Source: JBAZYZ01 sp964361185
GTDB lineage: Bacteria; Patescibacteriota; Minisyncoccia; Phycocordibacterales; VMEP01
NCBI GenBank assembly: GCA_964361185.1
Contig: CAYHZS010000027.1
Location: forward strand, 1-10,582
DNA length: 10,582 bases
Reading direction: 5' to 3'
Part shown: one piece after another, positions 6,073 through 10,582 of the stretch
Position numbering within the stretch: the stretch's first letter is position 1
Layout: each line of letters begins with the position of its first letter
Notes under the pieces: generated by a model
Told to the model about the DNA's origin: nothing
Seen by the model: the letters and a program-made list of their open reading frames with translations, nothing else
The model's database searches: none
Position numbers and translations under genes: made by a program

Positions 6073-6120
6073 CTACGTCGCCGGGGGACCATTTACCCGT
6101 TGATTGCGCTCATCACACAT
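6073..6120 (-). CDS. possible 15-residue peptide inside the candidate RNA
   Basis: GGAGGA is followed seven bases later by ATG, opening the frame MCDERNQRVNGPPAT. The Shine-Dalgarno and spacing are good, and the peptide would start about 100 nt into the predicted transcript. A leader peptide is possible if the RNA is an attenuator, but such a short frame may be chance. It contains no run of a single regulatory amino acid. Confidence 0.2.
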   Translation of the reverse strand: MCDERNQRVNGPPAT

Positions 6121-6226
6121 GCGTCTTCCTCCATCTTCGTTGCGTTGAGGTTGAACGCCAGTGGTCCGCGCGCCGAGTCCTAACAGGACAGAAACAGTGA
6201 AAGGACCAAATCGCACGGCCAAGATA

Positions 6227-6255
6227 ATTATACAAAAGCAAATAAAAATAGGCAA
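6227..6255 (-). promoter_or_regulatory. consensus-like promoter of the candidate RNA
   Basis: The minus strand has TTGCCT (6250-6255), a 17-base A+T-rich spacer, and a perfect TATAAT (6227-6232). This is the best sigma-70-type promoter in the window. Transcription should begin near 6220 and run towards tpiA. Confidence 0.6.
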
Positions 6256-6262
6256 TTTTAAA

Positions 6263-6288
6263 GGGGCACCGCTTCTGCTAAGTGCCCC
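6263..6288 (-). terminator. hairpin, weak terminator candidate
   Basis: GGGGCAC and GTGCCCC form a perfect 7-bp stem with a 12-base loop. On the minus strand it is followed by TTTAAAATT, a weak T-tract. It lies after the G+C-rich small ORF and ahead of the next promoter, so it is placed to end that transcript. The stop codon of the lysine-rich frame lies in the loop. Confidence 0.4.
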
Positions 6289-6382
6289 CTCGTCCGCTAT
6301 GCTGGCGGAACTTGTTTTTTCTTTGTGCCGTGTTGCCACGGCCTTCTGCTTTCTTCGCTACTTTCTTCGCTGCTGATCCAGC
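6278..6382 (-). other. lysine-rich open frame after the 52-codon ORF (possible frameshifted tail)
   Basis: Immediately after the stop of the 52-codon ORF, the -1 frame encodes AGSAAKKVAKKAEGRGNT and stays open for 34 codons, ending in the hairpin loop. It has no start codon of its own. The Ala-Lys pattern resembles basic tails of DNA- or RNA-binding proteins. It could be the continuation of the upstream ORF after a natural or sequencing frameshift, or simply an untranslated tail whose AGCGAAGAAAG direct repeat happens to read well. Confidence 0.2.
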
Positions 6383-6540
6383 TACGCGCCCGAGTCGTTG
6401 TTGGCGCCGGCGTTCGTCGTGCTTGCACCGATACCCAGGCCACGTGCCGTCGACGCACCACCCGGCGTCCTGAAGTTCGCAGCGGCGGCCATTGTCGTCT
6501 CTTGACGGATTCGCTCGGTAAAGCCGTTTTGCCAGTTCAT
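6382..6540 (-). CDS. small G+C-rich ORF, 52 aa, unknown function
   Basis: The frame starts MNWQNGFTERIRQETTM and ends in a Gly/Ala/Ser/Thr/Asn-rich tail (GASTTNAGANNDSGA). Support comes from a Shine-Dalgarno GAGGAG eight bases before the ATG and a promoter-like pair about 90 bases further up. Codon third positions are mostly G or C, whereas neighbouring genes are A+T-richer; 6361-6480 is about 66% G+C by hand count. It has no membrane segment and no motif I recognise. The A+N-rich end before the stop recalls a tmRNA tag only superficially. A lysine-rich frame continues in -1 right after its stop. It may be a recently acquired gene, a frameshifted remnant, or part of an RNA gene. Confidence 0.4.
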   Translation of the reverse strand: MNWQNGFTERIRQETTMAAAANFRTPGGASTARGLGIGASTTNAGANNDSGA

Positions 6541-6629
6541 ATGCCTGTCTCCTCGAAAGTTGGAAGCGGACGCGCGCAAAGGCCCTCAAGCGATAAACTG
6601 CAAAAGGAACAATCGCACATCCATCATTA

Positions 6630-6658
6630 ATAGTATTACGGCTGTTTATTAAACGCAA
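6630..6658 (-). promoter_or_regulatory. promoter candidate of the 52-codon ORF
   Basis: TTGCGT (6653-6658) and TACTAT (6630-6635) are separated by exactly 17 bases; each matches the consensus at four of six positions. Transcription would begin near 6623, giving a leader of about 80 bases before the GAGGAG ribosome binding site. The leader includes a short frame, MDVRLFLLQFIA, without its own clear ribosome binding site. Confidence 0.4.
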
Positions 6659-6687
6659 GGTGATTGTGGATATCCTTTCCTAATTTT

Positions 6688-6718
6688 GTTGTAAGTTGTA
6701 AGTCGTTAGTCGTAAGTC
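6688..6718. repeat. 7-bp tandem array, after the GspK/PilX-like gene
   Basis: Units read GTTGTAA, GTTGTAA, GTCGTTA, GTCGTAA and GTC, about 4.4 copies with a strict 7-base period. The array begins two bases beyond the stop codon of the pilus gene. Related arrays occur at 8087-8107, 9161-9181 and 9641-9675. Confidence 0.75.
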
Positions 6719-6720
6719 AT

Positions 6721-8043
6721 CTACTGCTCCTTCCAACCTTTAATCGTCCACGATCCGGCCGGTCCGCTTGTGAACAGAAGATTGGCCAGACCTGTTTCGT
6801 AAGTTACATTAGCCGAGTTTCGGATTTCTACTTTATAGGCGGTAACTTCTTTCAGACTGCTCGAGTTAAGCAAAAGAATTTCGCCGTGTCCGGAATAAAG
6901 GAGCAGGTCCCCTTGCGCTCCGTTTTGAAGTTTTATGGCTGTTATATCACCCTCATTTTCCGCGCTGTTGTTCTGAGAAATCAGAACTACATAAGAACCG
7001 GCTCCGCCTGAACCCTCGAAACCAGCTGAGTTTTCCAAGTCAATTGTGCTTCCCTCGAGCCGATCTGTGGGCTTGTCCGCTATAATGGCCACGCTTTTAT
7101 TGCCCAAAGTAGCGGAAACTTTAATCGTCGGGCTGTTTTTTATTGTTATCTTGCCTGAAACCCACACCATACCGGTCAGGGTTACCGTAAAATCATTGCC
7201 GGAAATTTCCAAATTACAATTTATCTTGACCGGACCAAGAGTCGTGGTGTCTTTTATTTCATAAACGGTTTTTTTGTCCGGGCATTCCACAGTTCCTCCA
7301 GTCGCGGCCTCAATCTCCCATTGGGTAATCAACGAGTCGGATATGGGAAGAGGCTGTGCGGGCTGGTCTGGCGAACCGGGATAGCTTATTTTACGCACAG
7401 TAGTATTTGAGATGCTTTGATAATAAGCATTCTCATCCGTCTCTGAATTAGAGATGGTATGGGCATAAATAGAACTTGTGGCATGTATGCCAGAAACGGA
7501 ACCGTTCGCGCCCGCAGATACGACGCTTCCCCTCACAACATTTGAATTTGCGCCGAGAATCGGGCCATTGGCATAAATATTTCCGTTTATGCTCGCCGTA
7601 TTTTGTATGTCAAATCCGCCATTCCCGACCTGCACGCCATAATTGAAAGACACACCGCCGGTCACGGCCACGTCCGCTTGTGATTTTCTGAACCTATTGA
7701 AGGCATCGCCTAATGTGCTGATTTGCTTTTCATTGGAACCGACATCGACAATGGTCGTGGTCGCGGTCGAACTTCCCACCGTGAGAAACTCGGTCGGGGA
7801 AATACTTTTCCCTTTTTTCAGGCGATATAAGACGTCTTCCACTCCTGATTCGGATGCGGAGTAGCTCTGGCGCGAATTTATAAAATTCTCCGCGATATTA
7901 CTCTGGCGCAAGACGGGAGTAGCCGTCCCTAACATAACGGAAATTGAAACCGCCAGAAAAAATACGGTGGCTATAAGCATAGCTTGCCCACGATTGTGGT
8001 GAAACTTAAAACGTGTAGCATAAAACCTTGGGTTCTTTTTCAT
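6721..8043 (-). CDS. GspK/PilX-like minor pilin with large extracellular domain
   Basis: This 440-residue protein begins with a basic stretch and RGQAMLIATVFFLAVS, a hydrophobic helix at about 20-40 like that of class III signal-peptide pilins. A Gly precedes the helix, but residue +5 is Ile rather than the Glu found in most pilins. That lack of Glu5, the large size, and the position after three other pseudopilin genes match GspK/PilX, which cap the pilus or pseudopilus tip. After a helical spine (to about 75), the rest is Ser/Thr/Asn/Gly-rich and beta-like: NGNIYANGPILGANSN and VVRGSVVSAGANGSVSG suggest repeated strands or a beta-helix, so it may be a surface adhesin. The first in-frame start, TTG 8067, lies over a TATAAT, so ATG 8043 is preferred. 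It ends the operon and is followed at once by a heptamer array. Confidence 0.75.
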   Translation of the reverse strand: MKKNPRFYATRFKFHHNRGQAMLIATVFFLAVSISVMLGTATPVLRQSNIAENFINSRQSYSASESGVEDVLYRLKKGKSISPTEFLTVGSSTATTTIVDVGSNEKQISTLGDAFNRFRKSQADVAVTGGVSFNYGVQVGNGGFDIQNTASINGNIYANGPILGANSNVVRGSVVSAGANGSVSGIHATSSIYAHTISNSETDENAYYQSISNTTVRKISYPGSPDQPAQPLPISDSLITQWEIEAATGGTVECPDKKTVYEIKDTTTLGPVKINCNLEISGNDFTVTLTGMVWVSGKITIKNSPTIKVSATLGNKSVAIIADKPTDRLEGSTIDLENSAGFEGSGGAGSYVVLISQNNSAENEGDITAIKLQNGAQGDLLLYSGHGEILLLNSSSLKEVTAYKVEIRNSANVTYETGLANLLFTSGPAGSWTIKGWKEQ

Positions 8044-8067
8044 TTTTTGTATTCGTTTAACTATCAA

Positions 8068-8073
8068 ATTATA
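8068..8073 (-). promoter_or_regulatory. -10-like element before the GspK/PilX-like gene
   Basis: A perfect TATAAT lies 24 bases before the ATG on the minus strand. No convincing -35 lies 16-18 bases upstream. The 62-base gap is the largest inside the pilin cluster, so an internal promoter is possible. Confidence 0.3.
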
Positions 8074-8086
8074 CGATGTCGCTATA

Positions 8087-8107
8087 AGTTTTACGTTTTG
8101 AGATTTT
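8087..8107. repeat. degenerate 7-bp array between the third and fourth pilin genes
   Basis: Three heptamers, AGTTTTA, CGTTTTG and AGATTTT, run up to the stop codon of the PilW/GspJ-like gene. It is weaker than the other arrays and counted because it shares their period and their position at a gene end. Confidence 0.35.
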
Positions 8108-8651
8108 AATACAGATTCCTCATCGTTGCCGCGCCGTAGAAAGTAGCAGTTCTCGGCACTGATGTTTCTCTCTTGTCTTTAATCGTAAGCGTAATGCGGA
8201 AGGCCGTCTTGGTACTCGTGGTCGCCTGATCAACCCAAAAATTGGTGACTAAAACATTGGGTGAGGTAAGGGCGCCTACGTCGGCTTCATTTACTATCAG
8301 GCGGAGAGATCCGTTTCCATCAAGCGAAAACTCTTTGGTCGTGGTGGACACGCCGGAATATTCAAGTACGAGCTTGCTTGAAGTGGTGGCAAACTCCCCT
8401 CCCGCGCCCACAGCGTCGGCTAGTCTCACCTCTTTGGCTATGCGGTCCAAAGCGAGGATGGCGCTATTCCCGATGTCTCTTGCCGCGCGAACTTCCCTGA
8501 ATGTTCTCATGAGCGCGATTATGGATTCCACTACAAGGATGGAGATAAACGCCACTAGGGCCACATAGACGACGGTCTCCATGAGAGAAACGCCTCTCGC
8601 CCGCTTAAGTTTTCGCCTTGCAGAAATTTTGGCAGGTAAATTTATTTTCAT
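8106..8651 (-). CDS. PilW/GspJ-like minor (pseudo)pilin
   Basis: A 181-residue type IV prepilin-like protein. A short basic leader ends in RARG (17-20), the expected prepilin peptidase site, and the mature part begins VSLMETVVYVALVAFISIL with Glu at +5, the residue needed for assembly. The hydrophobic helix (about 21-45) continues as an amphipathic spine through DRIAKEVRLADAV, the pattern typical of PilW/GspJ. A Thr/Ser-rich beta domain follows. The ATG is two bases after the stop of the previous gene, so translation is probably coupled. It is third in the H-I-J-K-ordered cluster and should form part of the priming tip complex with its neighbours. Confidence 0.8.
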   Translation of the reverse strand: MKINLPAKISARRKLKRARGVSLMETVVYVALVAFISILVVESIIALMRTFREVRAARDIGNSAILALDRIAKEVRLADAVGAGGEFATTSSKLVLEYSGVSTTTKEFSLDGNGSLRLIVNEADVGALTSPNVLVTNFWVDQATTSTKTAFRITLTIKDKRETSVPRTATFYGAATMRNLY

Positions 8652-8653
8652 CC

Positions 8654-9154
8654 TTAATTAAATATGTTGGCTAAGTAAAAAACCATCGTCCTTGTCGTGG
8701 TGGCAACTCCGTTCCACCAGGAAACATTTACGGTAAATTTTCTGGTGTCCGGGTCAAGCGTTCCCGAATCTGATATTCTGTAATTATCATCCCGGTACAC
8801 GGAACTCGCGGTTACTGTCCGACTAAAAATGTCGTCAATCATTGTTTCTGTCGTGGTTGCCATCCATTTATTGTTTTCAAAAACGAGATGGTACGGAGTA
8901 TCAACGGTAAGTCCGGAAACATCCGACCAATTTGAGTCGCGTATCATGCGAATTCCCTCGCTCGACTCCTCAAGCAAAAAACCTCCTTTGGTTGAGAGCA
9001 AAACCCGCCGGTTCAGTTCAAGGGATGTGCGGGCAACCGTCATAATGGCGAACAGCGCCGTCCCAATCACGGTAATAGCAACCACTATTTCAAGTATGCC
9101 AAACCCGGACATTAAGTTTGGTTTTTCTCGTGTTGTATCTTTTTTGTGCCCCAT
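8654..9154 (-). CDS. PilV/GspI-like minor (pseudo)pilin
   Basis: A 166-residue prepilin-like protein with a 17-residue basic leader ending in MSG, then FGILEIVVAITVIGTALFAI with Glu at +5. The helix runs to about residue 38 and continues as a spine with LNRRVLLSTKGGFLLEESSEGIRMIRDSNW, followed by a Thr-rich beta domain containing SWWNGVATTTRTM. FGILEI followed by an EG-x-RMIRDSNW segment is typical of PilV/GspI-type proteins. It lies 33 bases after the GspH-like gene, and that gap is almost filled by a heptamer array ending six bases before the ATG, leaving no room for a normal ribosome binding site. Confidence 0.8.
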   Translation of the reverse strand: MGHKKDTTREKPNLMSGFGILEIVVAITVIGTALFAIMTVARTSLELNRRVLLSTKGGFLLEESSEGIRMIRDSNWSDVSGLTVDTPYHLVFENNKWMATTTETMIDDIFSRTVTASSVYRDDNYRISDSGTLDPDTRKFTVNVSWWNGVATTTRTMVFYLANIFN

Positions 9155-9160
9155 CGCTTT

Positions 9161-9181
9161 ATGTTACAAGTTACATGTTAC
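9161..9181. repeat. 7-bp tandem array between the first two pilin genes
   Basis: Three exact heptamers, ATGTTAC, AAGTTAC and ATGTTAC, occupy most of the 33-base gap and the place where a ribosome binding site for the PilV-like gene would be. Confidence 0.75.
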
Positions 9182-9187
9182 ACGATT

Positions 9188-9685
9188 TTACTGCTGACTT
9201 GTTTCTCCGGTTCTGGAAACGTTTATGGTTCTATTCGTGGACGCGTCAGATTTCAAAGAAATCGTAATCGTCCCGTAATTAGGGACCTCTCCGGTAACGG
9301 CATTGAAAAGAATAGTGCTTGTCGATACGGCAAGACTAGTGGTGGAAATAGATATAGCCTTCTCAAGCCAGAATTCTTGGTTGAGAATATTTGGTTCGGA
9401 AAAAGATTCCCCTGGGAAAATAACCACCCTGTCCTCTTCTAGATATACTCCATAAGATTGGTTTCCTTCCAAAGACAGCGTTTTTGTCCGAGCTTCTCTA
9501 AGCGCCGAGAGCACGGTCTCGACTCCGGTTGAGAGCGCCTGATTTTTTCTGGTTTTTTCAAGTCCTGTCCATATCACGGAAATAAGGAGGACCATGACGC
9601 CGAGAGCAATTACTAACTCTATTAGCGTGAACCCGTAAGAAGTTTCTAGTTTACAGTTTTTGGTTTTCAGTTGGTACAAATTCAT
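9188..9685 (-). CDS. GspH/FimT-like (pseudo)pilin
   Basis: A 165-residue prepilin-like protein. Leader residues 1-18 end in SYG, and the mature part begins FTLIELVIALGVMVLLISVIW, an almost consensus type IV pilin N-terminus with Glu at +5. The spine ALSTGVETVLSALREARTKTLS (about 50-71) is the usual GspH/FimT pattern, and a beta-rich domain with VYLEEDRVVIFPGE follows. It is the first pilin after the PilC/GspF-like gene, matching GspH as first of the H-I-J-K set. Part of the leader (YQLKTKNCKLETS, 4-16) is encoded by a 7-bp tandem array, so the N-terminal leader looks repeat-derived and could be an extension. No later ATG lies before the cleavage site, so ATG 9685 is kept despite lacking a ribosome binding site. 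Confidence 0.85.
   Translation of the reverse strand: MNLYQLKTKNCKLETSYGFTLIELVIALGVMVLLISVIWTGLEKTRKNQALSTGVETVLSALREARTKTLSLEGNQSYGVYLEEDRVVIFPGESFSEPNILNQEFWLEKAISISTTSLAVSTSTILFNAVTGEVPNYGTITISLKSDASTNRTINVSRTGETSQQ
9641..9675. repeat. 7-bp tandem array inside the GspH-like leader
   Basis: Five heptamers in register: AGTTTCT, AGTTTAC, AGTTTTT, GGTTTTC and AGTTGGT. They lie within codons 4-15 of the GspH-like gene, ahead of the processing site, so variation there would not change the mature pilin provided the frame is kept. Confidence 0.65.
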
Positions 9686-9698
9686 TGTTGGTTGCTTG

Positions 9699-9728
9699 CC
9701 CCGTAGTAAGTACTCTTTACTACTGGGG
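9699..9728. repeat. inverted repeat between the PilC/GspF-like and GspH-like genes
   Basis: CCCCGTAGTAA pairs with TTACTAC-T-GGGG around a 7-base loop, with one bulged base. There is no T-run, so it is a weak terminator. It may stabilise or process the mRNA between the membrane-protein cistron and the minor pilins. Confidence 0.5.
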
Positions 9729-9738
9729 TAGATTCATG

Positions 9739-10582
9739 TTATATGCTGTTCAAAATTGAGTAAGTCGGAGATATCATGGCAATGGCGAAAAATCCTACCG
9801 CGGAACCGATAAGGACCATGAGAATCGGCTCGATGAGAGTGGACATGTCTTTGGTTGTGGTATCAACTTCCTCTTCGTAGAAATCCGCGATATTTTCAAG
9901 CATACTGCTTAATTTCCCTGTTTCTTCACCAACCTCCATCATTTCCCCGACCATGACCGGGTACAAATCATTTTTGTCTTTGAATAATCCGGACAAAGGA
10001 AGCCCTTTTTCTACAGCAGACCCCGCTTCATTCAAAACTTCCTTGTAATGCACGTTTTGAATGACATCCCCGGTAATTGAAAGGGCTCTTCTCACGTCGA
10101 CTCCGGCCGATAAAAGAGAGGAGAGGGTACGGGCCGTGCGGGCCGAGTTAACCTCTTTCACAATGGGTCCGAAAAGAGGCAGGCGTAAGATGATGTAATC
10201 ATACCCTCTTTTCCCCTGGCTCGTATGCATGAGAAAAAAAATCCCGGCAATAAAAGCGATTATTGAAAAGAAAAAAGTGGCAGTATTGTTTATCAGGAAA
10301 TCGGACAAAGAAATAATCATTCTGGTGGTAGCAGGCAATTCCACGCCCATCTCTTTGAATGTCGCCGTGAGGGACGGGACGACGTAAATAAGCATGAGGG
10401 CTCCGATTACAAAGATAGCGACCAAGACTATAGCCGGATACATGAGCGCCCCTCTTATTTTCTTCCTCATCAGGTAGCTCTTATCAAGCTGACTGCCGAC
10501 AACTTTGAGGGAATTGGGCAAACCGCCAGACTCTTCTCCGGATTTCACCATGGAAACAAACAATGAAGAAAAAATATCCGGA
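9739..10582 (-). CDS. PilC/GspF-type pilus inner-membrane platform protein (N-terminus cut by window)
   Basis: The visible 280 residues are the C-terminal part of a family protein usually near 400 residues; the frame is open to the window edge. The first visible segment, FVSMVKSGEESGGLPNSL, is the classical end of the first T2SF domain. A membrane segment follows (YPAIVLVAIFVIGALMLIYVV), then a long periplasmic-side helix with MGVELP, a second membrane helix (TFFFSIIAFIAGIFFL) and the second T2SF domain, including TARTLSSLLSAGVDVRRAL and MVGEMMEVGEETGKL. A last hydrophobic segment (PILMVLIGSAVGFFAIAMISP) ends the protein. These proteins sit in the inner membrane and couple the assembly ATPase to pilin insertion. 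Placement directly upstream of four (pseudo)pilins shows a type IV pilus or competence-pseudopilus operon. Confidence 0.92.
   Translation of the reverse strand, partial: PDIFSSLFVSMVKSGEESGGLPNSLKVVGSQLDKSYLMRKKIRGALMYPAIVLVAIFVIGALMLIYVVPSLTATFKEMGVELPATTRMIISLSDFLINNTATFFFSIIAFIAGIFFLMHTSQGKRGYDYIILRLPLFGPIVKEVNSARTARTLSSLLSAGVDVRRALSITGDVIQNVHYKEVLNEAGSAVEKGLPLSGLFKDKNDLYPVMVGEMMEVGEETGKLSSMLENIADFYEEEVDTTTKDMSTLIEPILMVLIGSAVGFFAIAMISPTYSILNSI

Larger units (their letters stand above)
5938..6220 (-). ncRNA. candidate structured RNA or long tpiA leader (about 280 nt)
   Basis: A promoter with a perfect TATAAT points at about 6220 and a terminator-like hairpin ends at about 5938; no substantial protein is encoded between. 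The predicted RNA is rich in strong helices. Near the 5' end UGGUCC pairs with GGACCA around an inner GUCCU-GUU-AGGAC hairpin. GCGUU/AACGC follows. Then come a long ACGGUG/CACCGU helix, CGUGCCC/GGGCACG closed by a tight loop, and UCGCGGGC/GUCCGCGA with an AUUU loop. I looked for RNase P, tmRNA and SRP RNA signatures (GAGGAAAGUCC, CCA end with tag ORF, SRP tetraloop core) and found none. It may be a novel small RNA or the regulatory leader of tpiA-pgk. Boundaries are inferred, and all pairings were made by eye. Confidence 0.4.

Noticed and set aside
6073..6339. 88-aa ORF with a hydrophobic stretch
   Set aside because: The hydrophobic run comes from translating the A+T-rich promoter, and the start has no ribosome binding site. 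Only its last 15 codons have a local RBS and are listed separately.
6382..6411. tmRNA tag peptide (GANNDSGA before a stop)
   Set aside because: It lacks the usual ALAA/VAA-type end, and there is no tRNA-like domain or CCA end downstream.
6278..6658. Single 126-aa Arg-rich ORF on the minus strand
   Set aside because: It starts at a TTG inside the predicted -35, has no ribosome binding site, and for most of its length is a shifted frame of the better supported 52-codon ORF.
5938..6660. RNase P RNA, tmRNA or SRP RNA
   Set aside because: I looked for their hallmark conserved sequences on both strands and found none; GGAGGAAGACGC is only superficially like the RNase P GAGGAAAGUCC.
9133..9166. 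Leaderless -10 (TAACAT) before the PilV-like gene
   Set aside because: The spacing fits, but the hexamer is part of a heptamer array inside an operon, so it is most likely coincidental.

Overview
The window looks like a chromosome fragment of a small-genome Patescibacteria (CPR) bacterium, probably Parcubacteria-like. This is an inference from divergent but complete housekeeping enzymes, a winged-helix/Cas2-like protein of a type common in that group, a compact type IV pilus minor-pilin operon with Ser/Thr-rich pilins, tight gene packing with overlaps, and several genes with no Shine-Dalgarno sequence. No rRNA, tRNA, CRISPR array or canonical insertion sequence was seen.

Left part (1-3962). 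A 56-residue basic protein with a strong ribosome binding site is followed by recJ (307-2016) and a winged-helix/Cas2-like gene (2159-2731), all on the minus strand. Across a divergent intergenic region, a HIT-family protein (2870-3283) and a MazG-like protein (3276-3962) overlap on the plus strand. Two copies of a palindrome of about 32 bp lie on either side of the Cas2-like gene in opposite orientation. Each copy also sits just upstream of a start codon: recJ's and the Cas2-like gene's own.

Middle (3959-5902). tpiA and pgk form a minus-strand glycolytic pair, transcribed tpiA then pgk. The pgk stop codon and the MazG-like stop codon share one CTAG.

Non-canonical region (5903-6720). This 0.8 kb has no long conserved gene but is organised. 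It holds a consensus-like promoter, a G+C-rich 52-codon ORF with a good ribosome binding site, a hairpin, a second promoter with a perfect TATAAT, about 280 nt of hairpin-rich sequence, and a terminator-like hairpin just before tpiA. The last unit is either an independent structured RNA or a long attenuator-type leader of tpiA-pgk.

Right part (6721-10582). A minus-strand pilus operon reads: PilC/GspF-like inner-membrane protein (cut by the window edge), then four (pseudo)pilins in the classical H-I-J-K order, ending in a large GspK/PilX-like protein. Short tandem arrays of a 7-bp unit (consensus near AGTTNNN on the plus strand) sit at four gene boundaries of this operon.

Most notable: the palindromes flanking the Cas2-like gene, the heptamer arrays, the candidate RNA upstream of tpiA, and an internally duplicated MazG-like protein whose first copy has lost its metal ligands.
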